Origin: JBBDWJ01 sp040902925
Lineage (GTDB): Bacteria > Acidobacteriota > Terriglobia > Bryobacterales > UBA6623
DNA length: 64,000 nt
Assembly: GCA_040902925.1 (NCBI GenBank)
Contig: JBBDWJ010000288.1
Coordinates: forward strand, 11,819 to 75,818
Direction: 5' to 3'
Of this stretch, positions 16,894 to 25,414 are shown one piece after another. Position 1 is the first letter of the stretch. The number at the start of each line of letters is the position of its first letter. Below the pieces are notes generated by a model that was given only the letters and a program-made list of their open reading frames with translations, did no database searches and was not told the origin of the DNA. A program made the translations under genes and the position numbers.

Positions 16894-17931
16894 ATGAAAT
16901 TACTGGTGCGAGCAACGAACTGGCTCGGCGACGCCGTGATGTCGATCCCGGCGCTGCGTGAGATTCGCCGCTCGTTTCCAGGTTCGGAGATCGTCGTTTT
17001 GGCGCGGCCGTGGGTCGCCGACCTCTACCGCCGCGAAGATTTTTGTGACCGCATCCTTACCTATGAAAACCGCGGCCGGCATGCGGGAGCGCGTGGCAAG
17101 CTGCGTCTGGCGGGCGAGCTGCGCCGCGAGCGTTTCGACTGCGCAATCCTTTTGCAAAACGCGCTCGATGCCGCGGTGCTGACATGGCTGGCGCGAATTC
17201 CAAAGCGGATTGGCTACGCGCGTGACGGACGCCGAGCGCTGCTGACCGAGCCTGTCGCCGTGCCGCACAAAGACGAAATTCCAGAACACCAGCGCTACTA
17301 CTACCTCGAACTGCTGCGCCGCGCCGGGCTGATGAAAACGCTGCCGGAGTGCCGCGAGATTCGCCTCGCAGGCGCCGCCAAGGCAGCGGACTCGGGTCGC
17401 TCGCTTTGGCGGCAGCGCGGCTTTTCCGCCGCCCGCTGGATCGGCGTCAGCCCCGGCGCGGCCTTCGGAGGCGCCAAGCGCTGGCTGCCGGAACGCTTTG
17501 CCGAGTCGGCCGCGAAGCTCTCCGCGGAATTGGACGCCGAAGTCGCGGTATTCGGATCGGCGGCCGAGGCGGAGTTGTGCGAATCGGTGGCGTCGGGCAT
17601 TGGTCCACGGGCTCACTCGCTTGCCGGCAAGACAACGCTGGCGGAGTTTATCGATTTTGCAGCGGCGTGCACGGTCTATCTGACGAACGATTCCGGACCG
17701 ATGCATGTCGCCTCCGCGCTCGGCGTTCCGACGGTGGCAGTGTTTGGCGCGACCGACCATATCGCCACCGGACCTACCAACGAATGGGCGCGCATCGTGC
17801 GCCAGCCGGTCGAGTGCAGCCCCTGCTTGCTGCGCGAATGCCCGATCGACCACCGTTGCATGACGAGGGTGGAATCGGCCGTGGTCGTCGCCGAGGCACA
17901 GAGTCTGCTGGCCGCCGGCCGGGTTGGATAG
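16894..17931 (+). CDS. waaF: ADP-heptose:LPS heptosyltransferase II
   Basis: A 345-residue GT9 glycosyltransferase that adds heptose to the LPS inner core. The start MKLLVRATNWLGDAVMSIPAL contains the acceptor-side WLGDA.M motif with the catalytic Asp; GVSPGAAFGGAKRWLPERFA binds the ADP phosphates, and TNDSGPMHVASALGVPTVAVFG is the GT9 signature; the end has PCLLRECPIDHRCM. This is the type II (WaaF) rather than type I form by the GA..G.AK.W motif. It follows the WaaA-LpxK fusion on the same strand, and implies that the cell makes ADP-heptose, in line with the kinase/isomerase genes at 5.2-6.7 kb. Confidence 0.93.
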   Translation: MKLLVRATNWLGDAVMSIPALREIRRSFPGSEIVVLARPWVADLYRREDFCDRILTYENRGRHAGARGKLRLAGELRRERFDCAILLQNALDAAVLTWLARIPKRIGYARDGRRALLTEPVAVPHKDEIPEHQRYYYLELLRRAGLMKTLPECREIRLAGAAKAADSGRSLWRQRGFSAARWIGVSPGAAFGGAKRWLPERFAESAAKLSAELDAEVAVFGSAAEAELCESVASGIGPRAHSLAGKTTLAEFIDFAAACTVYLTNDSGPMHVASALGVPTVAVFGATDHIATGPTNEWARIVRQPVECSPCLLRECPIDHRCMTRVESAVVVAEAQSLLAAGRVG

Positions 17932-17958
17932 ACTCGCCTCGCGATCCGGATTCCCTCT

Positions 17959-17972
17959 CGGCTGAGAAGCCG
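17959..17972. terminator. Small hairpin between convergent genes
   Basis: CGGCTGAGAAGCCG forms a 5-bp stem with a 4-nt loop in the 46 bases between the waaF stop and the tsaE stop. No T-run follows on either strand, so termination here is only a possibility. Confidence 0.25.
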
Positions 17973-17977
17973 CGTGA

Positions 17978-18436
17978 TTAGATCGTAGGCTCAACCACGG
18001 AGATCAGGCGTTCGTCGCCGCCGCGATCCTCGAGCCGGATTTCGAGGCGCGGGCCGGGCAGTTGCGCCGTGAATCGCTCTCCCCATTCGATCAGCACGAC
18101 GGCGTTTTCCGCCCACAGGTCGTCAAGACCGAGCGTATCGAGCTGCGGCAGGGTGTCGAGCCGATAGAGATCGATGTGATAGACCTTGGGGTTGCCTTCG
18201 TACTCATGAATCAACGAGAACGTCGGACTCAGCACGTCGTCGGACCGAGCCGCGCCGAGCCCTTCGATCAGTCCTTTGGCGAAGGTCGTCTTGCCGGCGC
18301 CGAGATCGCCAACCAGCAGTACGAGCCGCGGCGCCTGAACGCGTTTCGCGAGGTCGCGGCCGAGCTGTTGGGTTTGTTCGGCCGAAGTCGTGATATAGGT
18401 TTGCGGCGTGGGAGTGCCCAACGAGTGCGTGTTCAT
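17978..18436 (-). CDS. tsaE: tRNA t6A biosynthesis ATPase TsaE
   Basis: A 152-residue P-loop ATPase that works with TsaB, TsaC and TsaD to make threonylcarbamoyl-adenosine at position 37 of ANN-reading tRNAs. Walker A GDLGAGKTTF is at 43-52, then the family blocks SPTFSLIHEY, HIDLYRLD and LIEWGER. The start is ATG 18436 (MNTHSLGTP), which overlaps the stop of the NAD(P)HX repair gene as ATGA; a longer frame to 18550 would run deep into that gene. The pairing of nnr and tsaE is common in bacteria (as in E. coli yjeF-yjeE). Confidence 0.95.
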   Translation of the reverse strand: MNTHSLGTPTPQTYITTSAEQTQQLGRDLAKRVQAPRLVLLVGDLGAGKTTFAKGLIEGLGAARSDDVLSPTFSLIHEYEGNPKVYHIDLYRLDTLPQLDTLGLDDLWAENAVVLIEWGERFTAQLPGPRLEIRLEDRGGDERLISVVEPTI

Positions 18437-20019
18437 CCGCGACCATCCGAGGCCGGACTCAGCGAGCGGATCGCTTCGGGCAGAGCTGCGAGCAGGTCGG
18501 TCGCGAGCGCCGCCTGTTCGCCGAGTCTGCCGGCAGCCAACTCTCCGCAAAGGCCGTGCAGATACACCGCCGCGCAGATCGCAATTTCCGGCGGGGCTTC
18601 GCGGAACCCGGCAAGAAACCCGGCGATCAGGCCGGTGAGGATATCGCCGGAACCGCCGCTAGCCATGGCTGGCGAGCCGGTTGGGTTCACGATGACCTTG
18701 CCCTGTGGCGTCGCGATCAGCGACCGGTTTCCCTTTAGAACGAGGTATACCTTGCGGCGCACGGAAAACTCCCGCGCGACATCGACGCGGCGCTTTTGAA
18801 CCTGTTCGGTCGACAGGCCCGTCAGCCGCGCCATTTCCCCGGGATGCGGTGTGAGCACGAGCAGCGGGCTGCGGTGTTCCCAGTTCCCTTCGAGCGCCGC
18901 CAGCGCGGTTAGTCCATCGGCATCGACAACCAGCGGAAGCGCGGCCTCTCTCACGATGCGGTGTACGAGCGCCTGGTTGTCGGCGTTTGTTCCGATGCCA
19001 GGGCCGATAGCAATCACGGTTTTGCGCTCAAGCCATTCCTTGCGAAACGCCGAGGCGCTCATCGAACCGTCTGCGGCTTCCGTGACGGGCTCCGTCATCA
19101 GCTCGGGAGTACGGCCGACGATCGTTCCCGTGGCTCCCGCCGCCGTCGCCACCGTCACCAGACCGGCGCCGGCCCGCAGCGCCGCGCTACCTGCCAGCAG
19201 CACGGCTCCAGGCTTTGCGCGCGAGCCGCCTACAACCAGGACGTGGCCAAAATCACCCTTGTGCGCCGAACGATCACGCGGCCGGAACAGCCCGGCGATA
19301 TCACGGGCCTCGCTCAGCCATAGTCTGCTATTCGGATTCGACCCAAGCACCGACGCGGCTGTACCGATCGAGGCGACATGCAGGTTCCCACAGCGCTCTG
19401 CCGCCGGAGGAAAAATCTGTCCGATCTTCGGGGCTGTAAACGTAACCGTGTGGGCGGCGTGAATCGACTCACCCGCTATCTCGCCTGTATCGGAGGCAAG
19501 GCCCGACGGAATATCGACTGCGACGATGCGCTCGGGCGGCACCTGCGCGTTCACATCGCGAATCACATCGAGGTACACGCCGCGAGCGGCGCCCTGAATT
19601 CCTGTGCCGAGCATAGCGTCCACTAGCAGCGTGGCCGTGGCCAGCACGCTGCGCGTCCGCTGCCAGCCTTCCACCTCAGCGACAGCCGTCACTTCACCAT
19701 CGACGGCGAGAAACATGCGGTAATTTGCAGCGGCGTCGCCGTCGAGCTGTTTGGGATCGCACAGCAGAATCACTTGCAGCGACAAAGGCCGTCCGCGCGT
19801 GACGAGGTGGCGCGCGATGACCAGTCCATCGCCTCCGTTGTTGCCTTTTCCGCAAAGAACGACAACTCGCTGGCGGTTCAGAGGCGAGAAGCGGTGGGCC
19901 AGCAGCTCGTAAACGCGCGAGCCGGCGTTTTCCATCAGAATCAACCCGGGCACGCCGCGTTCCTCAATCGTCACGCGATCGACTTCCCGCATTTGCTCAG
20001 CCGTCAGGATTGGTTGCAA
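18433..20019 (-). CDS. nnr: Bifunctional NAD(P)HX epimerase/dehydratase
   Basis: About 528 residues with both repair domains for hydrated NAD(P)H. The N-terminal half is the epimerase (YjeF_N): AEQMREVDR, LMENAG, VVLCGKGNNGGDGLV. The C-terminal half is the ADP-dependent dehydratase: RSAHKGDFGHVLVVGGS, AIGPGIG, LTPHPGEMARL, LVLKG and GSGDILTGLIAGFLA. I take TTG 20019 (LQPILTAEQM) as start because GGAGG lies 7 bases before it; the ATG at 20073 would overlap the preceding gene by 17 nt and add 18 unrelated residues. It lies between the RsbU-like gene and tsaE, with a 4-nt overlap to the latter. Confidence 0.93.
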   Translation of the reverse strand: MQPILTAEQMREVDRVTIEERGVPGLILMENAGSRVYELLAHRFSPLNRQRVVVLCGKGNNGGDGLVIARHLVTRGRPLSLQVILLCDPKQLDGDAAANYRMFLAVDGEVTAVAEVEGWQRTRSVLATATLLVDAMLGTGIQGAARGVYLDVIRDVNAQVPPERIVAVDIPSGLASDTGEIAGESIHAAHTVTFTAPKIGQIFPPAAERCGNLHVASIGTAASVLGSNPNSRLWLSEARDIAGLFRPRDRSAHKGDFGHVLVVGGSRAKPGAVLLAGSAALRAGAGLVTVATAAGATGTIVGRTPELMTEPVTEAADGSMSASAFRKEWLERKTVIAIGPGIGTNADNQALVHRIVREAALPLVVDADGLTALAALEGNWEHRSPLLVLTPHPGEMARLTGLSTEQVQKRRVDVAREFSVRRKVYLVLKGNRSLIATPQGKVIVNPTGSPAMASGGSGDILTGLIAGFLAGFREAPPEIAICAAVYLHGLCGELAAGRLGEQAALATDLLAALPEAIRSLSPASDGRG

Positions 20020-20056
20020 CGCTAAGCCTCCAACATTCTCTCGAGCTCTTTCGCAT

Positions 20057-22198
20057 TTAGCGCCGTCTCGCAACGAGCATCGTCATGTCGTCTTGCAAGG
20101 CCGTTTGCCCGGTCCATTCGACGACCTCTTGCATGGTCTTTTGAATGATCTCCTGCGGCGAGTGATCGGATTCGCGAAGCAGCAGACTGATAAGGCGCTG
20201 CTCGCCGTACTCCTCGCCGTAGGGGTTCTCCGGTTCCGTAATGCCGTCGGTGAAGGCGACAAACAGATCGCCGCTTTCCAACTCCAACTTACTGGACTCG
20301 TAGGCCGCGTGCGGAAAGGCGCCAACCACCATGCCCGACACGTTGAGCCTGTGGACTACTCCGCCACGGATCAGAATCGGGGGCAGGTGACCGGCGTTCG
20401 AGTAGGACAGCACGCTATCCCTTTCGTCGTAAGAGCCGAAAAAAAGCGTCGAAAACTTCTCGGACGAGGTTCCGGTGTGGAGCTGCGTATTCACGCGCGA
20501 GACCATCTCGGCTGTCGAGACGAGAGGATCGCCGTTGCTCTGGGCCAAGACCGACAGTTGCGTCCTCACAATCGAATGCAGCGTGGCCATCACCAGCGCC
20601 GCGGAGATCCCCTTACCTGAAACGTCGCCGAACGCCAGAGCTAGGCGGGAAGCGGAAAGCTCGACGTAGTCGTAAAAGTCTCCCGAGACGGTTTGGGCCG
20701 GCCGGCATACTCCGAGCACTTCGAGACTTTTCATTTTCGGCAGCGTCCGGGGAAAGAGCTGCGCCTGGACTTCGCGCGCGATTTCGAGCTCCGACTGCAG
20801 CCGTTCCCGTTCGCGCGAATCTTCAATGAGCCGCTCGATCGAGGCCGTCATGTTGTTGAACGAGCGGGCGAGCATAGTCAGTTGATCCTCGCCGCGAGCG
20901 GGGACGCGGTGAGAAAAATCTCCGCGGTCGATGTGCAATGTGCCGACGTAGAGATCGTGAACCGAGCGGGTGAGGGTTCGCGTCACCGAAACGGCAATGA
21001 TGAACGAAACGACGATCGCCGCCGCGAACATCCCGCCGAGCACGTATCCGATGGTTCGCGCCATCTGAGTCATGCGCGGCGATTGGCTCGACATCATCAG
21101 ACGGGCGACCGCCGAAGGGCGCGTACGCAGAATAAATGCAGTTTCAAAGTCGGTTCTGCCGCTGGTCCAGTTCAGCACCGGAACCTGTGCCGGCCAGGCA
21201 ACAGTCCGGTCGAATGGGTGCACCGGAGGCGGCACATGCCGTTGCAGCCGCTCCTGTTCTTCCCACGGATCTCGCGGCGGGCGCGGCGGTATCGGGCTGC
21301 TACCGGCGGGCGGCGGGGTCACTGCCGGAGCTGGGGCCGATGGGGCGGGCACTGCCTTCGGCTCGGCGCCCTCCCCTGGCGTTGCAGGTGGTTCCCCCTG
21401 GAGTGGAATCGGCCCGGGAGGCTGGTTGGCGCCCTCGGCGGGCGGCGTTGTGCGTGGAGCGAACGCGGGAATGGCGATGTTGTCACCGAGCTCCACGATG
21501 CCGAACCCTGGCACGAGTTCCGTAAGATACTCATCGGTCAGCGGAATCATCAACAGAATCGCCGCCGCATCCGGGGCGTACTGTGCATGCGCGGCGACGA
21601 AGAGGCGTCCATTGCGCCGGACGATCCCCCGGTAGTGGACGATGTCCGGCGGCGGCTGCTCCATCGAAAATCCGGGCGGGAATCCGGCGGGCCCGGCCGG
21701 GGTGTCAAAGCGGGCCAGGATTCCAGGGAAGCGAGTCAGCGCATCCTCGAGGAAACGGGCGGCGATGTCGCGGCGGTCCGCGGGCTCCGCCGAGCGCAGT
21801 TCCCATCCCAACGAGGCCGCCGTTGCGTGCAGCTCGGCCGCGCGCTGCTCGAGGCGCGAAGTCACCACGAACGCGGCGATCGGGCCAAAGAACAAAAACA
21901 ACCCGAAGGTAGCCAGCGTCACCGCCAGCGTCAACGGGATCACGCCGACAAACAAGTACACCACGACCATGCGGTGCCGCACGCGCCATAAAAAGCGATG
22001 CACCAACGCGCGTGTCAAACCGACGACAATGCGCAGCACCACCACAGTGCCGGTGAAATAAATCGCGACCTGCAGCGCGATGCGCACCGCCAGAACGGCG
22101 GACGAGTAAGGCTCCAAGGGCCATAGCAGCAGATAGAGCGCCACCAGCAGCAGCAGCGCTTTTTCCCAGCGGCGTAACTTGTGCCAGAACTCTCGCAT
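20057..22198 (-). CDS. RsbU-like membrane PP2C serine phosphatase with HAMP domain
   Basis: A 713-residue sensor-phosphatase. Three hydrophobic segments lie in the first 125 residues (LLLLVALYLLLW; AVRIALQVAIYFTGTVVVL; VVYLFVGVIPLTLAVTLATFGLF), then an outside part with a strongly Pro-rich stretch near 255-330, a further helix VLGGMFAAAIVVSFIIAVSV near 390, a HAMP linker with a short coiled coil and a SpoIIE/PP2C domain with GDVSGKGISAALVMA, NAGHLPP and AFTDGITE, all metal-ligand motifs intact. Such proteins dephosphorylate anti-sigma-antagonist proteins in partner-switching pathways; no such partner is in the window. Next on the strand, 37 bases on, is nnr. Confidence 0.9.
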   Translation of the reverse strand: MREFWHKLRRWEKALLLLVALYLLLWPLEPYSSAVLAVRIALQVAIYFTGTVVVLRIVVGLTRALVHRFLWRVRHRMVVVYLFVGVIPLTLAVTLATFGLFLFFGPIAAFVVTSRLEQRAAELHATAASLGWELRSAEPADRRDIAARFLEDALTRFPGILARFDTPAGPAGFPPGFSMEQPPPDIVHYRGIVRRNGRLFVAAHAQYAPDAAAILLMIPLTDEYLTELVPGFGIVELGDNIAIPAFAPRTTPPAEGANQPPGPIPLQGEPPATPGEGAEPKAVPAPSAPAPAVTPPPAGSSPIPPRPPRDPWEEQERLQRHVPPPVHPFDRTVAWPAQVPVLNWTSGRTDFETAFILRTRPSAVARLMMSSQSPRMTQMARTIGYVLGGMFAAAIVVSFIIAVSVTRTLTRSVHDLYVGTLHIDRGDFSHRVPARGEDQLTMLARSFNNMTASIERLIEDSRERERLQSELEIAREVQAQLFPRTLPKMKSLEVLGVCRPAQTVSGDFYDYVELSASRLALAFGDVSGKGISAALVMATLHSIVRTQLSVLAQSNGDPLVSTAEMVSRVNTQLHTGTSSEKFSTLFFGSYDERDSVLSYSNAGHLPPILIRGGVVHRLNVSGMVVGAFPHAAYESSKLELESGDLFVAFTDGITEPENPYGEEYGEQRLISLLLRESDHSPQEIIQKTMQEVVEWTGQTALQDDMTMLVARRR

Positions 22199-22273
22199 AC
22201 CAGTGATACGAACCGTGAGACTACCGACGGTTCCAGGGAGTCAACGACCTCGCTAACTGACGCAAGGAATTCC

Positions 22274-23332
22274 CTAGACGGTTTCGACGGCCAGCTTGAC
22301 CGGCGCGCGCGACCGGCTGCTGGCATACACGGCATGTGCAATCTCCACGGCGCGCATGCCCGCAACCCCGTCGGCGATCGATCCGGGCTTGCCTTCGAGC
22401 ATTCCCAGAAAGTCGCGCAACTCCTGCTCAAAGGTCAGCCGCACCGTCGACTGCCAGCCATGCAACTTCTCACGGACGGCGACCCAGGGGTAAAACTTCC
22501 GCTCACGCCGCGCGGGGCCGCCCGGCCGTTCAAGACGAATGGCGCTAGCCATCATCGGTCCGTAGGACGCTCGCGCCATGCCACGGTCGCCGTAGGCCTC
22601 GATCGCGAAGCGGTAGCCGCGCCACTCGCTCCAGCTCGAGTGCAGCGTCGCGATGGTGTCGTTCGTGCCGCGCAACAATGCGAAGCCGTTGTCCTCCGAG
22701 CCGTTCAGATTCCAGATTTCCGAGGACGCGAAACCGTACACCTCTTCGACGTCCCCTAACAGGAAACGTACGTGGTCGATGAGATGTATACCGTTATCCA
22801 TTAACGTTCCGCCGCCTACCACCTGACTGTCGTATTCCCAGGGCTGGCGGAACTCCGGCAGCCCGCCGTGGCCGGCGTAGGCCTTCACATGCCGCAACTG
22901 CCCAAGCTCGCCGCGGTCCAATACTTGTTTTACGAATTGGATGGCAGGGAAGTAACGCTGGTTGAAGCCGGTGGCGATCGAAAGGCCTTTTCGACTGGCG
23001 CACTCCAGAATCCGCCGGCAGCTCTCGACCGTGGGCGCCAGCGGCTTTTCACAAAGCACGTGCTTTCCCGCTTCGAGAGCCGCGACTACGATCTGTTCGT
23101 GGAGATGAGGCGGCGTCGAAACGATGACGGCGTCCACCGCGTCTTCGCCAAGCATTCGCCTGTGGTCTTCGAATATCCGTGCGCCGCTTGGCTGCGCCGC
23201 GGCCTGCGCTCTGGATGCATCGGCGTCGGCAACCGCTTCGAGCCGGCAACCCGGCACGCGCCCCAGCGCGGCTGCCCGCAGCCGCCCGATCTCACCCGCC
23301 CCCACTAAGCCAAATCGTACGACCTGCCGCAT
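22274..23332 (-). CDS. Gfo/Idh/MocA-family oxidoreductase, cytosolic
   Basis: A 352-residue NAD(P)-dependent sugar or inositol dehydrogenase-like protein. The Rossmann start RFGLVGAGEIGRLRAAAL, the DAVIVSTPPHLHEQ strand and AGKHVLCEKPLA with the catalytic-site Lys are standard; the C-terminal beta-sheet domain begins with ATGFNQRYFPA and includes GGGTLMDNGIHLIDHVRFLLG. No signal peptide, unlike the second member at 33125. The substrate cannot be told. It lies 75 bases upstream of the RsbU-like gene on the same strand. Confidence 0.9.
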   Translation of the reverse strand: MRQVVRFGLVGAGEIGRLRAAALGRVPGCRLEAVADADASRAQAAAQPSGARIFEDHRRMLGEDAVDAVIVSTPPHLHEQIVVAALEAGKHVLCEKPLAPTVESCRRILECASRKGLSIATGFNQRYFPAIQFVKQVLDRGELGQLRHVKAYAGHGGLPEFRQPWEYDSQVVGGGTLMDNGIHLIDHVRFLLGDVEEVYGFASSEIWNLNGSEDNGFALLRGTNDTIATLHSSWSEWRGYRFAIEAYGDRGMARASYGPMMASAIRLERPGGPARRERKFYPWVAVREKLHGWQSTVRLTFEQELRDFLGMLEGKPGSIADGVAGMRAVEIAHAVYASSRSRAPVKLAVETV

Positions 23333-23480
23333 GCATTCCGGCTCGCGCCGACCTCCGCACCGCCAGTGTAATACACCGCTGCGTTAGGAACTGCTGCACG
23401 AGCGGCGTAGGATATGCGTGTTTCGATGTTCCATCGCAGTTTGCCCCTCGTGGATGAGACTGCGAGAATAAAACAGGCTC

Positions 23481-24365
23481 ATGTCGACACTGCCGCCACC
23501 ACGACGATCCGATCCCGCTCTCGAAGCCCCGAAACGCGCCTCGGGTTGGATCATGCCCCTCGGCGTCGTCGTACTCGCCATCGCTGCGGGCCTCGTCTGG
23601 TACCTATGGAGCCGCGTTGCAGGGCTTGAAGATCGGGTCAGCACGGCCGAAACCCTCGCCGCGCAACTTGACCGGCAACTCGATCTCTCGCGCCGTGAGG
23701 CCGAGGAACTTCGCCATCGCTCCGACACGGCGCAGGCGCAGGCCGAGGACGCCCAACGCGAGGCCGACCGCGAGGCCACGGCGCGCCAAGAGGCCGAACT
23801 TTCTCGCGAATTTGCCCGCGAAGAAGCTGAACAGGCGCTGCTCAATTCCGAACGCGCGGAGACCGAGGCCACGCGCAGCCGCCAGGAACTCACACAGCTT
23901 CAGTCCGCGCGCAAGAGGGAACTGGACCGCATGCAGGAAGCTCTCGGGCGCATCGCCGAAACCAGCCGCACGCCTTTAGGCATGGTGGTCAACCTCGGCG
24001 AGGACAAGTTCCTATTCGACTTCGACAAAGCGGACCTGAAGCCGGACAATCGCGAGCTGCTCAGCCGCATCGCCGGCGTTCTGCTGGCGTCCCACGGCTA
24101 CCGCATTCAGGTCTACGGCCACACCGATGACGTCGGCGACGCCCAATACAACCAACAGCTTTCCGAGCGGCGCGCTCAAGCCGTACGCGACTACCTGGTG
24201 AAGGCCGGCCTTCCCGAAGACATCATTGAAGCCAAAGGTTTCGGGAAAACAAGCCCGAGGGTCGAAGCCAAGACCAATGACGCCCGCCGCAAGAACCGCC
24301 GGGTCGAGATCGGCGTCGTTGACACCATCATCAGTTACGACAAACTGAACGCAACGGAAAACTAG
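23481..24365 (+). CDS. OmpA-family protein with N-terminal membrane anchor and coiled coil
   Basis: A 294-residue envelope protein. Residues 24-44 are a membrane helix (IMPLGVVVLAIAAGLVWYLW) after a short basic cytosolic start; residues 48-160 form a long Ala/Glu/Arg-rich coiled coil; residues 170-285 are an OmpA peptidoglycan-binding domain with FDFDKADLKPDN, VYGHTDDVGDAQYN, LSERRAQAVRDYL and ARRKNRRVEI, which keeps the Asp and Arg that bind diaminopimelate. The plan, inner-membrane anchor, stalk and wall-binding head, is that of a tether spanning the periplasm, like MotB without its channel residues. It stands alone between two minus-strand genes. Confidence 0.87.
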   Translation: MSTLPPPRRSDPALEAPKRASGWIMPLGVVVLAIAAGLVWYLWSRVAGLEDRVSTAETLAAQLDRQLDLSRREAEELRHRSDTAQAQAEDAQREADREATARQEAELSREFAREEAEQALLNSERAETEATRSRQELTQLQSARKRELDRMQEALGRIAETSRTPLGMVVNLGEDKFLFDFDKADLKPDNRELLSRIAGVLLASHGYRIQVYGHTDDVGDAQYNQQLSERRAQAVRDYLVKAGLPEDIIEAKGFGKTSPRVEAKTNDARRKNRRVEIGVVDTIISYDKLNATEN

Positions 24366-24393
24366 CTGCGCGGGGCGAGGCTGGGGCCGTCGT

Positions 24394-24413
24394 GCAGGCG
24401 GCGGCCGGCCTGC
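24394..24413. terminator. GC-rich hairpin between convergent genes
   Basis: GCAGGC and GCCTGC pair with an 8-nt loop that can extend the stem, in the 62 bases between the OmpA-like gene and etfA, both of which end here. It could stop transcription from both sides, but there is no T-run. Confidence 0.3.
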
Positions 24414-24427
24414 GGGTGGCTTCAAAC

Positions 24428-25414
24428 TCAGTCGCCGGACGATTCTTTGAGCGCCTCGACCAGCGCGGGCACGACGTCGAACAGGTCGCCAACAATTCCG
24501 TAGTCGGCGATCTCGAAGATGGGGGCGCTCTCGTCTTTGTTGACAGCAACGACCGTGCGAGAGCCTTTCATTCCTACTACGTGCTGAATTGCGCCCGAAA
24601 TGCCCAGCGCCAGGTAGAGTTTTGGCGACACGGTCTGGCCCGAGCTACCGATTTGGCGCTCGAGCGGCAGCCAGCCGTTGTCGCAAATCGGGCGCGAGGC
24701 CGCGATTTCGCCTCCCAGCAGTCTCGCCAGCTCTTCGGCCATGGCGATGTTTTCGGCTTCCTTGATCCCGCGGCCGACCGACACGATGATCGGCGCCGAT
24801 GAGAGGTCCACTTCACCTTTGGATTCGCGAAAGGGCTTTTGAGGGCGTGTGCGAATCTGCGACGCCTCCAGAGTGACGTCGATGCCTCGCACGGCGGCAG
24901 GTGCGCTAGCGGACTCGGCCGAATCGCCGCGGAACGCGCCCGACTGCACGGAAACGAAGAACGGCGCCTCGCCTTCGACGCTCACATCCGCGTTCAGCTT
25001 GCCCTGGAATAGTTGCCTGACGAATATCAATGCAGCGTCTTCGCGCGTCACACCGACTACGTCGCTAAGAAAAGGCTTACCGAACGACGCGGCAAGCTTG
25101 GGGGCAAAATCGCGTACTTGGTAGGTGTGTGGAAAAATCACGATCTCGGGCTTCAGATGTTCGATCGCCTGCCGCAGCGCAAGACTGAACCCATCGGGCG
25201 TATAGTCAGCGAGCAATTCGTGATTGCAGAGTATGACCTCAGTGAGCTTGTATTTTGCTACTTCGCCGCCAAGCGATTCAACGCCTGAACCGACGACAGC
25301 CGCGAAGGCCTCGATCTCAAGAAGCTTGGCAATTTGCTGTCCGGCTGCGACGGCCTCCCAGGACATCTTGTGCCACTGGCCGCCTCGCTGTTCGGTGACG
25401 ATGAGGACGCTCAT
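24428..25414 (-). CDS. etfA: Electron transfer flavoprotein alpha subunit
   Basis: A 328-residue EtfA, which holds FAD and passes electrons from acyl-CoA and other dehydrogenases to the quinone pool through ETF-quinone oxidoreductase. The C-terminal FAD domain is clear: IIVSVGRGIK, LGGEIAASRPICDNGWLP (family: GA..A.SR..VD.GW), IGSSGQTVSPKLYLALGISGAIQH and the end VAVNKDESAPIFEIADYGIVGDLFDVVP. CDN replaces the usual VD. Its start overlaps the etfB stop by 4 nt (ATGA), as expected for co-translation of the dimer. Confidence 0.96.
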   Translation of the reverse strand: MSVLIVTEQRGGQWHKMSWEAVAAGQQIAKLLEIEAFAAVVGSGVESLGGEVAKYKLTEVILCNHELLADYTPDGFSLALRQAIEHLKPEIVIFPHTYQVRDFAPKLAASFGKPFLSDVVGVTREDAALIFVRQLFQGKLNADVSVEGEAPFFVSVQSGAFRGDSAESASAPAAVRGIDVTLEASQIRTRPQKPFRESKGEVDLSSAPIIVSVGRGIKEAENIAMAEELARLLGGEIAASRPICDNGWLPLERQIGSSGQTVSPKLYLALGISGAIQHVVGMKGSRTVVAVNKDESAPIFEIADYGIVGDLFDVVPALVEALKESSGD

